Positions 33,288 through 42,554 are shown, counted from the first letter of the stretch. The stretch is DNA of 64,000 bases from Pasteurellaceae bacterium (GCA_900756155.1 CAAEJV010000036.1:62001-126000), one strand, 5' to 3'. Numbers and translations: made by a program. The notes: a model not told the origin generated them from the sequence alone.

Positions 33288-34304
33288 ATGAGCATTACGG
33301 TTAATCAAATCGTGCTACATCAATTAGTTAAGCACGCTGAAAATGAAACCACTACGATGGAAAGCGTGTTGCGTGATGAGCTTCTCACCATTACACCAGA
33401 AGTCGAACAAATGATGTTGCAATTACATCAAGGTTATCAAAATAAAGGCAAAGCTTTTGGTGTCTTCCAAGAGAATTCCATTTTTGCACAAGATCTTAAT
33501 CGTTTATTAGAAAATGAAATCAACTTTTTAAATTTCAGCCAACAATCCACAAAATTATTAGCGCAAGAATTAGACAAATATAATTTTGCAGACAGCGGTA
33601 CCCTTATCCTATGCCAATATAATTTTTTAGCGACGGATTACCTATTCATTGCTTTGTTGGATAGCCGTATCAGTATGTTAGTTGACGAAAATCTTGAAAT
33701 TCACCGTACAGAATACTTAGATATCACACAATTTGATATTGCGGCACGTATCAACTTAACGGATTTGCAAGTGAACGCAAACTCAAACCGCTACCTTACC
33801 TTCATTAAAGGCCGTGTTGGCCGTAAAATTAGTGACTTCTTTATGGATTTCTTGGGGGCAGAAGAAGGATTAAATCCACAAGTTCAAAACCAATGCTTAT
33901 TACAAGCGGTAAGTGACTACTGTGAACAAGGTGAACTAAACAAAGAACAAACTCAGGCGGTTAAAAAGCAGGTATTTGAATACTGCAAAGGTCAATTAGC
34001 AAGCGGCGACGAGATCGTATTAACTGAACTTTCAGCCAATTTGCCGACTCTAAACGAGCGCCCTTTTGTCACCTTTACAGAAAATCAAGATTACGGCTTG
34101 GAAGAAACCATTCCGCCAGTACGTTCAGCCTTAAAAACATTAACGAAATTTTCGGGCTCTGGTAAAGGTGTGACATTAAGTTTTGATGCGGATTTATTGA
34201 ATAACCGTGTTGAATGGGATCCACTTACAGATACTTTAACAATCAAAGGGATACCACCAAATTTGAAAGATCAACTTCAAAAAGCATTAAAGTGCGATAA
34301 TTAA
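33288..34304 (+). CDS. yejK: Nucleoid-associated protein YejK (NdpA)
   Basis: Nucleoid-associated protein of 338 residues (E. coli 335). Recognised by the N-terminus SITVNQIVLHQLVKH, FMDFLGAEEGLNPQVQNQ and the C-terminal FSGSGKGVTLSFDADLL. The ATG follows CGAAGGAAAAAATT. Divergent from yejL, with an uptake signal (33244-33252) in the shared upstream region. Confidence 0.93.
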   Translation: MSITVNQIVLHQLVKHAENETTTMESVLRDELLTITPEVEQMMLQLHQGYQNKGKAFGVFQENSIFAQDLNRLLENEINFLNFSQQSTKLLAQELDKYNFADSGTLILCQYNFLATDYLFIALLDSRISMLVDENLEIHRTEYLDITQFDIAARINLTDLQVNANSNRYLTFIKGRVGRKISDFFMDFLGAEEGLNPQVQNQCLLQAVSDYCEQGELNKEQTQAVKKQVFEYCKGQLASGDEIVLTELSANLPTLNERPFVTFTENQDYGLEETIPPVRSALKTLTKFSGSGKGVTLSFDADLLNNRVEWDPLTDTLTIKGIPPNLKDQLQKALKCDN

Positions 34305-34366
34305 TTTGGCAAGATCATAAAGTTTCGGTATCATTCGACATAATTTTGCAGTAAAAGGTAAAAAAT

Positions 34367-34780
34367 ATGCAATTAAAAACATTTTTAGGTGCAGTTGTTT
34401 TAGCATTAAGCTTAACTTCTTGTTCAACTGTACAAAAAGTCGTTTATCGTATTGATGTACCACAAGGTAACTATTTAGAAGCGGCTACTGTGGCACAAGT
34501 AAAACCTGGCATGACAGCCCAACAAGTACAATATTTACTTGGCACACCGGTTTTAATTGATCCTTATAGTAACTTAACTTGGTATTACGTATTCTTACAA
34601 CAACACTCTTACCAAAAACCTGAGCAGCACACATTTACAGTGAAATTTGATCAAAACGGTTTAGTAAGTAGTGCAGAATTAGATAAGCCATTACCTGAAG
34701 TGGAAAAACAAGACGAAAATAATACTATCATCAGCACACCTGAAAACGCAGGTAAGAAAAGCTGGTGGAAATTCTGGTAG
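34367..34780 (+). CDS. bamE: Outer membrane assembly lipoprotein BamE
   Basis: Accessory lipoprotein of the BAM complex that folds outer-membrane proteins. The 137 residues have a lipoprotein signal with lipobox LTSC (C19). The SmpA/OmlA fold follows, with the hallmark VKPGMTAQQVQYLLGTPVL and a central WYYVF. A charged tail ends in KKSWWKFW. Its main partner BamA is encoded in this window too (59096-61474). Confidence 0.93.
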   Translation: MQLKTFLGAVVLALSLTSCSTVQKVVYRIDVPQGNYLEAATVAQVKPGMTAQQVQYLLGTPVLIDPYSNLTWYYVFLQQHSYQKPEQHTFTVKFDQNGLVSSAELDKPLPEVEKQDENNTIISTPENAGKKSWWKFW

Positions 34781-34795
34781 TCATAAAAAAACAAT

Positions 34796-34819
34796 ACCTG
34801 CTTGTCATATCAAGCAGGT
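34796..34819 (+). terminator. Hairpin between bamE and cpxR
   Basis: ACCTGCTTG and CAAGCAGGT (9-bp arms) enclose a 6-nt loop. Only a weak T-rich stretch (TCGTTGTATT) follows, so termination may be partial. Confidence 0.6.
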
Positions 34820-34843
34820 TCGTTGTATTACAAGGGAATAAAA

Positions 34844-35548
34844 ATGTCAAAAATTCTATTAGTTGATGATGATATTGAACTAACAGATTTACTTGCAGAA
34901 GTCTTACGACTGACTGGTTTTGAAGTCGAAGTCGCAAATAATGGTCAAGAAGCATTAGACAAGTTAAACTCAAGTCACCAATTAGTCTTATTGGATGTCA
35001 TGATGCCTGTATTAAACGGCATTGAAACACTCAAGAAAATTCGTCAAACATCAAACGTCCCTGTAATGATGCTTACTGCACGTGGTGAAGAAATCGATCG
35101 TGTACTAGGCTTAGAGCTTGGTGCCGATGACTATTTACCAAAACCATTTAACGATCGCGAGTTGGTTGCCCGCATTAAGGCGATTTTGCGTCGCGTTAGC
35201 CCATCAGAAAGTTCTCAAAATTCGACCGCACTTCCATCAGAAGAGAATACATTGGAATTTTGTGGTTTAGTCCTTCATTCTGGTCTTCAACAAGCCTCTT
35301 ATAAAGGCCAAGATCTCGGTCTAACCGGCTCTGAATTTGCGCTACTTCATAAACTTGTGCTTCGCCCTGGACAAATTGTCTCGCGTGAAGAATTAAGTAT
35401 GAATGTGCTTGGCAAACACCTTTCTCCTTTCGATCGCTCGATTGATATGCATATGTCAAACTTGCGCAAAAAACTTCCAGAAAGAGACAATGGCTTACCA
35501 TGGCTGAAAACGCTACGTGGTCGTGGTTACTTATTGGTTTGTGAATAA
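34844..35548 (+). CDS. cpxR: Envelope stress response regulator CpxR
   Basis: OmpR-family response regulator of 234 residues. The receiver domain has the acidic pocket VDDD, phosphoacceptor D51 (LLDVMMP) and LPKPF. A winged-helix DNA-binding domain ends LKTLRGRGYLLV. I start at 34844, after AAGGGAATAAAA, since the frame upstream (to 34802) lies inside a hairpin. The stop overlaps the cpxA ATG (TAATG). An uptake signal encodes part of the linker (35225-35233). Confidence 0.94.
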   Translation: MSKILLVDDDIELTDLLAEVLRLTGFEVEVANNGQEALDKLNSSHQLVLLDVMMPVLNGIETLKKIRQTSNVPVMMLTARGEEIDRVLGLELGADDYLPKPFNDRELVARIKAILRRVSPSESSQNSTALPSEENTLEFCGLVLHSGLQQASYKGQDLGLTGSEFALLHKLVLRPGQIVSREELSMNVLGKHLSPFDRSIDMHMSNLRKKLPERDNGLPWLKTLRGRGYLLVCE

Positions 35549-36951
35549 TGCTTATTAAGAAATTTAGCTTAAATCAGCTCACTATACGCACATTCACTGT
35601 CTTTTGGTTGGCATTCTTTGCCATGACCGCGCTTTTAGTCGCACTCCCTTATTTTGATAGCCGCTTATACTCAGATTTAAATCAAAATGAAATATCGAGC
35701 TATCAAAAGAAACTCGTTGAATCAATTCGTAACAATAGAATCAATGGTATTCTCGCAGGCGTTCCTGTGCTTCCAACTGATAAATTCGACTCTGCTCGCC
35801 CAGTCATCATGACGCCTGAAAAAGAAATCTTCGGCGCTTTAGGCGAAGAAAGAATACATATTGCTCAGTTCGCCCAAGAATCAAGTAACTTCGCCCAGCC
35901 ACAACGCAAAACGTTTAAAGATATTCAAATTGCAGGACCTTTTAAAGTCTATATTGGTGATTCCGACCAAGCATCCGAATTATTCTTTGTGTCTCGAGCA
36001 AATGGCCAACAAGAAATCTTACGTTATATGCTTGATCACCCTTGGATCTTACTGCTCTTAACGTTAATTATCACGACTCCTTTGCTTTGGTGGTTCACTC
36101 ATACCATCGTCAAACCGATTACCAATTTGCAAAAAGCCGCTAATAGCGTGGCTTTGGGGCACTTCAAAGTTGATAATGAGTTAGCGAATCATGGCCCATC
36201 AGAATTGCGAGAAGTCGGTCAAAGTTTTAACAAAATGTCGATTGCGATTGATAATCTAATTTCAAACCAACACAATCTACTTTCATCCATCTCACATGAA
36301 TTAAAAACACCATTAACGCGTTTACAACTTTCTACTGCACTGGTTCGTCATCAAACGGGTGATATTGAACCGGTAAAACGTATTGAAAAAGAAATACAAC
36401 GAATGGATAAAATGATCAGTGAATTACTGCTCATTTCCCGTCAACAAATGCATTCTCAAATGGAGCACAATTTATTTTCTATTGATCAACTCTGGGACGA
36501 TGTTATAAAGGATGTCTTATTTGAAGCAGAACAACGCAAAATAACTTGTGATGTCAATATCTCTATTTTACATCCTGAAAAACACATGATTTATGGCAAC
36601 CTAAGCTTACTCACCAGTGCAATTGAAAACATTGTTCGTAATGCATTGAAATACACTAAAGACCGTATTTTCCTAACTATTAACTTACAAAAAAATGAAC
36701 AGGATGAGAACTGCCTACAAATTCGAGTGGATGATAATGGCTTAGGCTTACCACCTGAAGAGTTTGATAAAATCTTTAAGCCATTTTATCGTGTAGATGA
36801 AACCCGAACACGGGCCACTGGTGGAACAGGGTTGGGATTAACCATTGTTTATAACGTAGTTAATGAGCACCATGGAAAAGTATGGGCAGAATCCAGTAAT
36901 TTAGGTGGACTTGCCGTCACTATTCAACTTCCATTATGGAAACAAAGTTAG
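35548..36951 (+). CDS. cpxA: Envelope stress sensor histidine kinase CpxA
   Basis: Inner-membrane sensor kinase partnered with CpxR; detects misfolded envelope proteins. Of 467 residues, TM1 lies near 14-35, a periplasmic sensor covers about 36-165 and TM2 is near 166-186. HAMP and DHp domains follow with H250 (SSISHELKTPLTR). The ATP-binding domain has VRNALKY (N box), DNGLGLPPE (G1) and GGTGLGL (G2). Translationally coupled to cpxR. Confidence 0.95.
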   Translation: MLIKKFSLNQLTIRTFTVFWLAFFAMTALLVALPYFDSRLYSDLNQNEISSYQKKLVESIRNNRINGILAGVPVLPTDKFDSARPVIMTPEKEIFGALGEERIHIAQFAQESSNFAQPQRKTFKDIQIAGPFKVYIGDSDQASELFFVSRANGQQEILRYMLDHPWILLLLTLIITTPLLWWFTHTIVKPITNLQKAANSVALGHFKVDNELANHGPSELREVGQSFNKMSIAIDNLISNQHNLLSSISHELKTPLTRLQLSTALVRHQTGDIEPVKRIEKEIQRMDKMISELLLISRQQMHSQMEHNLFSIDQLWDDVIKDVLFEAEQRKITCDVNISILHPEKHMIYGNLSLLTSAIENIVRNALKYTKDRIFLTINLQKNEQDENCLQIRVDDNGLGLPPEEFDKIFKPFYRVDETRTRATGGTGLGLTIVYNVVNEHHGKVWAESSNLGGLAVTIQLPLWKQS

Positions 36952-36958
36952 TTCAAAC

Positions 36959-36990
36959 AAAAGGCGATATTTTCATATCGCCTTTTTCTT
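36959..36990. terminator. Bidirectional terminator between cpxA and copA
   Basis: AAGGCGATAT and ATATCGCCTT (10-bp arms) enclose a 4-nt loop, with A- and T-runs outside. It separates two convergent genes. Confidence 0.92.
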
Positions 36991-39157
36991 ATTTAATTTT
37001 CACCCGTTTTAATCGCAGTGCATTTGACAGTACAGAAAGCGAACTCATCGCCATGGCTGCACCGGCCAGGACAGGACTTAAGTAGCCCAATGCGGCAAGT
37101 GGAATACCTAACACATTGTAAATTAAAGCGAAGAATAAGTTTTGCTTAATATTTTTTAATGTCGCACGAGAAATCATTAATCCATCGACTAACTGATCCA
37201 CCGAATGCTGCATGAGTGTCGCCGATGCAGTTTGTTCTGCAACATCAGAGCCCGATTTCATTGCAAAGCTTACGTTAGCCATTGCTAATGCGGGTGCATC
37301 ATTCACACCATCACCAACCATTGCGACCACTTTGCCTTGCTGACGTAATCTCTCAATATAAGTCGCTTTGTCACGTGGACTGCAATTACCCTGTGCAGTT
37401 TTCACACCTACTTGCTGGGCAACATAATCAACGACAGATTGCTGATCGCCACTCATTATCACCACATCAATATTATGTTGGTGTAAGCGTTGAATCGCTT
37501 GCAAACTATCCTCTTTTAGACTGTCTGCTAGCGCAAATGCACCGATTGGACTGTTATCTACAGATACCGCAACAACACTCGCGATTTGCCAAATTTGAGG
37601 CATATTATCTGGTAAGGTTAAGCCACAATAAGTCGGCTTACCCACTTTAACCAAACCAACTCCTTCAATGTGAGCAGATATACCCTGCCCCACTTCTGAA
37701 TGAACCGAAAGTGCGGTCGGAATTTCAAGTGATTTTTCCTGTGCAGCCAGGACTATCGCTTTAGCTAAAGGATGATTGGCATTTTGCTCAACGGAAGCCG
37801 CAATGCGATATAAATCTTCCTCAGAATAGACCGCACTTTGTGGTTGCCAAACAGCGGCAATTTTGAGCTTTCCTTGAGTTAGCGTTCCTGTTTTGTCTAA
37901 TACCACCGTATCCACATGCGCCGCCTCTTCCATAGATGCCGCATCTTTAAACCAAATCCCTGCATTGACTGCTTTCCCCATTCCCACCATTATGGCAGCA
38001 GGTGTAGCAAGCCCTAACGCACAAGGACAAGCGATGACTAACACGGCAACCGCATGAATTAAAGCGGTAACCCAATCTCCTTTTATCCACCAGGTTAATC
38101 CAAATGTTATCCCGGAAATCAACAACACGGCAGGCACAAATACAGCTGCAACTTTATCAGCAAAACGAGCAATGGGTGCTTTTGTACCTTGCGCCTCGGA
38201 AAGCGCTTTCATCATATCGCCCAATAGCGTTTGCTGGCCGAGTTGATTAGCTCGATAAATAAGACTACCTTGTGTCACCATTGCCCCTGCAAGCACAGGG
38301 CTTTGAGACATTTTTTCTAATGGTTGAGATTCACCAGTTAAATGGCTTTCATCACACCACCCTGTCCCTTGTTCAACGATACCATCCGCGGCAATACGTT
38401 CACCTTGATTAGCTCGTAAAATATCGCCTATTTTTACTTGATCGAGAGAAATCGTCTTCCAACGATTTTCACGTTGAACACTCACTTGTTTTGGGGTGAG
38501 TTGTAATAATAATCCTAAACTATTTAAGCTTTGTTTCTTCGTTCTTTCCTCAAGAAATTTCCCAAGGCTGACGAAACCGATGACCATCACCGATGCTTCA
38601 AAATAAACATGAGATGCGCCATCATGCCCCATTGACTGATGATAAAAAAGCATAAAGACTGAATAGAGATAAATCGCCAACGTACCTGTACTCACTAGTA
38701 CATCCATATTGGCTAAACCACCTCGAATACTACCAATCGCACCTTTATAAAAAGGAATGGCTAACCAGAGTTGCACAATGCTCGCAAGAACAAATTGCCA
38801 CATTGGCGGCATCATCCAAGAATGATGATTAAACATCATCCCGATCATTCCGATTAAAAAAGGAATGTTAATGAACAAAAGCAACCATAAACGTGGACTA
38901 ATCTTCGTTTCATTGGGCGTGCTAGGCAACACATTTTGCTTTAGAATGCCATTAAATCCCGCTTTTTGAATAATTGTTAAAATATCTTGTTCTGAAGCCT
39001 GAGATGAATCAAATACTACATGGGCTTCCTCCGCAGCAAAATTCACACCCGCTTCAGAGACAAAATCTTTTCGATTCAACACCTTCTCAATCCTATTAGC
39101 ACAGGATTGGCAGGTCATCCCCTCGATTTGAATGGCTATTTTTTTATTCTGTTGCAT
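36989..39157 (-). CDS. copA: Copper-exporting P-type ATPase CopA
   Basis: Pumps Cu(I) out of the cytoplasm. It has 722 residues and a single N-terminal heavy-metal domain (GMTCQSCAN, C15 and C18), where E. coli CopA has two. It also has the membrane CPC motif (ACPCALGLATPA), phosphorylation site DKTGTLTQG, HP motif (NHPLAKAI) and hinge GDGVNDAPAL. I start at 39157 (MQQNKKIAIQ): AGG precedes it at good spacing and it overlaps the copZ 3' end by 14 bp. The copZ product supplies a separate small metal-binding domain. Confidence 0.95.
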   Translation of the reverse strand: MQQNKKIAIQIEGMTCQSCANRIEKVLNRKDFVSEAGVNFAAEEAHVVFDSSQASEQDILTIIQKAGFNGILKQNVLPSTPNETKISPRLWLLLFINIPFLIGMIGMMFNHHSWMMPPMWQFVLASIVQLWLAIPFYKGAIGSIRGGLANMDVLVSTGTLAIYLYSVFMLFYHQSMGHDGASHVYFEASVMVIGFVSLGKFLEERTKKQSLNSLGLLLQLTPKQVSVQRENRWKTISLDQVKIGDILRANQGERIAADGIVEQGTGWCDESHLTGESQPLEKMSQSPVLAGAMVTQGSLIYRANQLGQQTLLGDMMKALSEAQGTKAPIARFADKVAAVFVPAVLLISGITFGLTWWIKGDWVTALIHAVAVLVIACPCALGLATPAAIMVGMGKAVNAGIWFKDAASMEEAAHVDTVVLDKTGTLTQGKLKIAAVWQPQSAVYSEEDLYRIAASVEQNANHPLAKAIVLAAQEKSLEIPTALSVHSEVGQGISAHIEGVGLVKVGKPTYCGLTLPDNMPQIWQIASVVAVSVDNSPIGAFALADSLKEDSLQAIQRLHQHNIDVVIMSGDQQSVVDYVAQQVGVKTAQGNCSPRDKATYIERLRQQGKVVAMVGDGVNDAPALAMANVSFAMKSGSDVAEQTASATLMQHSVDQLVDGLMISRATLKNIKQNLFFALIYNVLGIPLAALGYLSPVLAGAAMAMSSLSVLSNALRLKRVKIK

Positions 39158-39353
39158 AAAAACCTGCGTCTTCAATTGTTTCAATTAATTGTGGAATACT
39201 GACCGCACTTTCATCAAAGGTAACTACTGCTTTACCGTCATCAAGTGTCACTACGGCTTTTTCTACGCCATTAAGCTCTTCCAATACTCTAGTGACGCTT
39301 TTCACACAACCACCACAAGTCATTCCTGTTACATGTAATGTAATTGATTTCAT
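39144..39353 (-). CDS. copZ: Copper chaperone CopZ-like heavy-metal-binding protein
   Basis: A free 69-residue heavy-metal-associated domain with the Cu(I) motif GMTCGGCVKS (two Cys) and the usual beta-alpha-beta pattern (VVTFDESAVSIPQLIETIEDAGF). It probably hands copper to CopA. First gene after the cop promoter; its last codons overlap the copA start. Confidence 0.93.
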   Translation of the reverse strand: MKSITLHVTGMTCGGCVKSVTRVLEELNGVEKAVVTLDDGKAVVTFDESAVSIPQLIETIEDAGFYATE

Positions 39354-39393
39354 ATTTACTCCTTAATTATTGATATAGATTGAAATTAAGCTT

Positions 39394-39424
39394 ACTATAA
39401 ACCTTAACATAAGGTTAAGGTCAA
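39394..39424 (-). promoter_or_regulatory. CueR-controlled copZ-copA promoter
   Basis: On the minus strand, TTGACC (39419-39424) and TATAGT (39394-39399) are separated by exactly 19 bp. The spacer holds the dyad CCTTAACCTTATGTTAAGG. A 19-bp spacer that needs activator-driven untwisting is the hallmark of MerR-family promoters. Confidence 0.88.
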
Positions 39425-39433
39425 GGATTTTTT

Positions 39434-39820
39434 ATGAACATCAGTGAAATGGCAAAATTAGTCGGTTTATCCAGTAAACAAATTCGGGATTATGAAAAGT
39501 CCGGCTTATTAAAACCAGCACAGCGAAGCCTTTCCGGTTATCGCCATTATGAAGAAAAGGATTTAGAACGACTACGTTTTATTCGTCACTCTCGAGATGT
39601 TGGGTTTTCACTCCAACAAATTCACCAACTTTTGCAATTACAGGATAATCCCAATCGTAGTAGCAGAGAAGTTAAAGCACTTACGACGCAGCATATTAAA
39701 ACATTGAATGAGCAAATTCATCACTTGCAAAAAATGGTAGAGGAATTGGAACGATGGCATAACGCTTGTCAGGGCAATGATGGCCCTGAATGCAGTATTT
39801 TAGAAGGATTAAAAGGATAA
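39434..39820 (+). CDS. cueR: MerR-family copper-responsive regulator CueR
   Basis: Cu(I)-sensing activator of copper export. The 128 residues begin with a MerR winged helix (MNISEMAKLVGLSSKQIRDY, RHYEEKDLERLRFIR). A dimerisation coiled coil covers about 82-108. C112 and C120 (ACQGNDGPEC) match the metal-binding cysteines of E. coli CueR in both position and spacing. Divergent from copZ; convergent with metJ, 1 bp between stops. Confidence 0.94.
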   Translation: MNISEMAKLVGLSSKQIRDYEKSGLLKPAQRSLSGYRHYEEKDLERLRFIRHSRDVGFSLQQIHQLLQLQDNPNRSSREVKALTTQHIKTLNEQIHHLQKMVEELERWHNACQGNDGPECSILEGLKG

Positions 39821-39821
39821 A

Positions 39822-40139
39822 TTAATATTCCCAGCTTTCAGGATCGATGCCTAAATCACGCATGATCTCTTTGGCATTTTCAGGAATCTCATCATGGCGT
39901 TCTTTCATTAAATCTGCATCAGTCGGTAATGGTTGACCCGTAAAAGCATGCAAGAATGCCTCACAAAGCAATTCACTATTTGTTGCATGGCGCAAACTTT
40001 TCAGCTGACGACGCGTGCGCTCGTTCGTCAAAATTTCCAATACTTTAATTGGAATAGAAACGGTAATTTTTTTGACTTGCTCGCTCTTTTTGCCATGCTC
40101 TGCATAAGGGCTAATATATTTGCCATCCCAGTTTGCCAT
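39822..40139 (-). CDS. metJ: Methionine repressor MetJ
   Basis: Ribbon-helix-helix repressor that uses S-adenosylmethionine as corepressor and controls methionine synthesis genes. The 105 residues match the family length. KKITVSIPIKVLEILTNERTRRQ holds the DNA-contacting beta ribbon, followed by LRHATNSELLCEAFLHAFTGQPLP. One possible imperfect Met box (AGACGGCT, 40205-40212) lies upstream. Confidence 0.95.
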   Translation of the reverse strand: MANWDGKYISPYAEHGKKSEQVKKITVSIPIKVLEILTNERTRRQLKSLRHATNSELLCEAFLHAFTGQPLPTDADLMKERHDEIPENAKEIMRDLGIDPESWEY

Positions 40140-40366
40140 AATGCACCTTAAATAACCTGATAATTTATCCGTATTTTAATGAAAAATAAGCAAAATGACA
40201 ATCTAGACGGCTAAAAGTATAGCATGCTATTTCCCTTACATTCACTTACAAACATTTACAATAATTTGCAGAACTAAAAATCATTACCTTTGACTAAATG
40301 CCTGTTGCATTCGCAATACATTATTGTTATTTGAAGATAACGACATGTTTAATATTGAGGTCTATT

Positions 40367-41056
40367 ATGTCAAAAAAACTTTTTGCTGAATTCTTCGGAA
40401 CATTTTGGTTAGTGTTTGGTGGTTGTGGTAGTGCAATCTTTGCCGCTTCTGTCAATCTAGGTATCGGTTATGTAGGCGTTGCATTTGCCTTCGGTTTAAC
40501 CGTATTAACCATTGCTTATGCTGTAGGTCACATTTCTGGTGGTCACTTTAACCCAGCTGTAACACTTGGTTTAGTGGCAGGCGGTCGTTTCTCTGCGAAA
40601 GATGCTCTTCCATACATCGTTTCTCAAGTAGTTGGTGGTTTAGTAGCGGGTGCTGCACTTTATCTTATCGCATCAGGTAAAGCGGGCTTTGATGTGACTG
40701 CAGGTTTTGCATCTAATGGCTACGGCGAACACTCTCCTGAAGGTTATTCTTTAGAAGCGGTATTCGTAGCAGAAGTATTATTGACTGCATTCTTCTTATT
40801 AATCATCATGGGTTCAACGCATAAAAATGCAGCAGCTGGTTTTGCGCCAATCGCAATTGGTTTAGGTTTAACTTTAATCCACTTAATCAGCATTCCTATA
40901 TCAAATACCTCTGTAAACCCAGCGCGTAGTACTGCTGTTGCGGTATTCCAAGGTTCTTGGGCAATCGACCAATTATGGTTATTCTGGGTTGCACCGATTA
41001 TCGGTGGTATTTTAGGTGGTATTATCTACCGCACTTTATTAGCGAAAAATAACTAA
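40367..41056 (+). CDS. aqpZ: Aquaporin Z
   Basis: Water channel of the MIP family in the inner membrane. The 229 residues contain six membrane segments and the two pore motifs HFNPAVTLG and SVNPARST. I start at 40367 (MSKKLFAEFFGTFWL) with GAGG upstream, giving the E. coli AqpZ length; the frame open from 40298 would add 23 residues unlike the family. Single gene with its own terminator; an uptake signal lies in the last codons (41028-41036). Confidence 0.93.
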   Translation: MSKKLFAEFFGTFWLVFGGCGSAIFAASVNLGIGYVGVAFAFGLTVLTIAYAVGHISGGHFNPAVTLGLVAGGRFSAKDALPYIVSQVVGGLVAGAALYLIASGKAGFDVTAGFASNGYGEHSPEGYSLEAVFVAEVLLTAFFLLIIMGSTHKNAAAGFAPIAIGLGLTLIHLISIPISNTSVNPARSTAVAVFQGSWAIDQLWLFWVAPIIGGILGGIIYRTLLAKNN

Positions 41057-41077
41057 GATTTCGTTTCATAGAAAAAG

Positions 41078-41109
41078 AAGAAGGCATCACAACGATGCCT
41101 TCTTTTTTA
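41078..41109 (+). terminator. aqpZ terminator
   Basis: AAGAAGGCATC and GATGCCTTCTT (11-bp arms) enclose a 5-nt loop and are followed by TTTTATC. Confidence 0.93.
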
Positions 41110-41142
41110 TCTTTTATATCGTGTAATCCAAATATATAAATA

Positions 41143-41164
41143 AAAACCACCTTTCGGTGGTTTT
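41143..41164 (-). terminator. galU terminator
   Basis: AAAACCACC and GGTGGTTTT enclose a TTTC loop, with A/T runs on both sides, directly past the galU stop. It could also back up the aqpZ terminator. Confidence 0.9.
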
Positions 41165-41170
41165 AGTCAA

Positions 41171-42058
41171 TTATAAGGTTTTTGCAAGATCTTTTAGGAA
41201 AGCTTTAAACTCTTTACCTAATTTATCATGACGAAGACCATATTCTACAAAAGCTTCCATATAGCCAATCTTATCACCACAGTCAAAGCTTCTGCCTGTC
41301 ATATGGAACGCTTCAACGGTCTCTTTCTCAATAAGCATATCGATTGCATCCGTTAATTGGATTTCATCGCCCACACCAACTGGTGTTTTTTCTAATAAAT
41401 CCCAAATCACAGCAGAGAACACATAACGACCGACAACCGCAAGATTTGATGGAGCCTCATCAACAGATGGTTTTTCAACAATGCTGTTAATTTTAACACT
41501 ATCGCCACCTTTTAACTCTACGCCACCACAATCTGCGATACCATAGCTACTCACTTCATCAGCGGCAACAGGCGCTACCATAATTTGGCTTGCTTGTGTT
41601 TCTTTAAAACGTTTAATCATTGCTGAAAGATTTTCTTTCTTTTGATTTGCCGTAAAATCTGCTAAAAGCACATCAGGTAACACCACTGCAAACGGCTCGT
41701 TTCCAACGACAGGACGACCACATAACACCGCATGGCCTAAACCTTTCGCATTGCCTTGACGAACGTGCATGATGGTTACATCTTTAGGACAAATAGAACG
41801 AACCTCTTCCAAAAGTTGACGTTTAACACGTTTCTCAAGCATGGTTTCCAACTCAAAAGACGTATCAAAGTGGTTTTCAATCGCATTTTTAGAAGAATGT
41901 GTGACTAACACGATTTCTTTAATTCCTGCTGCGACACACTCATTCACAACATATTGAATCAGTGGTTTATCCACAAGCGTTAACATTTCTTTTGGAATCG
42001 CTTTTGTTGCTGGCAACATACGGGTGCCTAGACCGGCTACGGGAATAATTGCTTTCAT
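41171..42058 (-). CDS. galU: UTP--glucose-1-phosphate uridylyltransferase
   Basis: Makes UDP-glucose, precursor for LPS core sugars and the galactose pathway. The 295 residues open with the nucleotidyltransferase motif GLGTRMLPATKAIPKEM. VVLPDVLLADF, YGIADCGG and SIVEKP follow in the usual order. The ATG follows AAAAGGAAAATCA. Confidence 0.96.
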   Translation of the reverse strand: MKAIIPVAGLGTRMLPATKAIPKEMLTLVDKPLIQYVVNECVAAGIKEIVLVTHSSKNAIENHFDTSFELETMLEKRVKRQLLEEVRSICPKDVTIMHVRQGNAKGLGHAVLCGRPVVGNEPFAVVLPDVLLADFTANQKKENLSAMIKRFKETQASQIMVAPVAADEVSSYGIADCGGVELKGGDSVKINSIVEKPSVDEAPSNLAVVGRYVFSAVIWDLLEKTPVGVGDEIQLTDAIDMLIEKETVEAFHMTGRSFDCGDKIGYMEAFVEYGLRHDKLGKEFKAFLKDLAKTL

Positions 42059-42084
42059 TGATTTTCCTTTTTGTTTAAATATTC

Positions 42085-42121
42085 AATGACCACACTTCTG
42101 TAACACAAAAGTGCGGTCATT
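42085..42121 (-). terminator. Uptake-signal dyad downstream of csrA
   Basis: AATGACCACACTT (42085-42097) and AAGTGCGGTCATT (42109-42121) pair with one wobble, around an 11-nt loop. The T-tract on the minus strand is weak. It is the best terminator candidate for csrA. The rest of the 226-bp csrA-galU gap shows nothing clear. Confidence 0.5.
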
Positions 42122-42284
42122 ATTTATTAAATTTTGATAGATTTAAGTTGGAAAAGTTCCTTTTCTACCTTTATAACTCAAATTCCGTTATTTTTAAAAT
42201 CTTGCAAACCAATGGGTTTAATTTTTTAAAAAACGTTAATTAAATTATAAATAGAATGTAAAACATTCATAAAACTCGTCGGTC

Positions 42285-42476
42285 TTAAGATGCCCCATCT
42301 ATATGTTCATCTTTTGACTGCAGAATTCGTTGGTAAATTTCCTCTCGGTGAACGGACACTTCTTTAGGCGCTTGCACACCGAGTTTGACTTGGTTTCCAC
42401 GTACACTCAAAACCGAGATAGAAATATCGTCTCCAATGAGAACACTTTCGCCAACTTTTCGAGTTAAGATTAACAT
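42285..42476 (-). CDS. csrA: Carbon storage regulator CsrA
   Basis: Post-transcriptional regulator that binds GGA motifs in mRNA leaders. The 63 residues are the canonical length: MLILTRKVGESVLIGDDISI, VRGNQVKLGVQAPKEVSVHREEIY. It follows alaS, as in E. coli. The ATG follows AAGGAGATAAAAG. Confidence 0.97.
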   Translation of the reverse strand: MLILTRKVGESVLIGDDISISVLSVRGNQVKLGVQAPKEVSVHREEIYQRILQSKDEHIDGAS

Positions 42477-42554
42477 CTTTTATCTCCTTAGTTTGCATTT
42501 ATTAGATATCCCTATCAATCAAGTAAAGATCGGCATCCCACCGACCTGCTTGTA

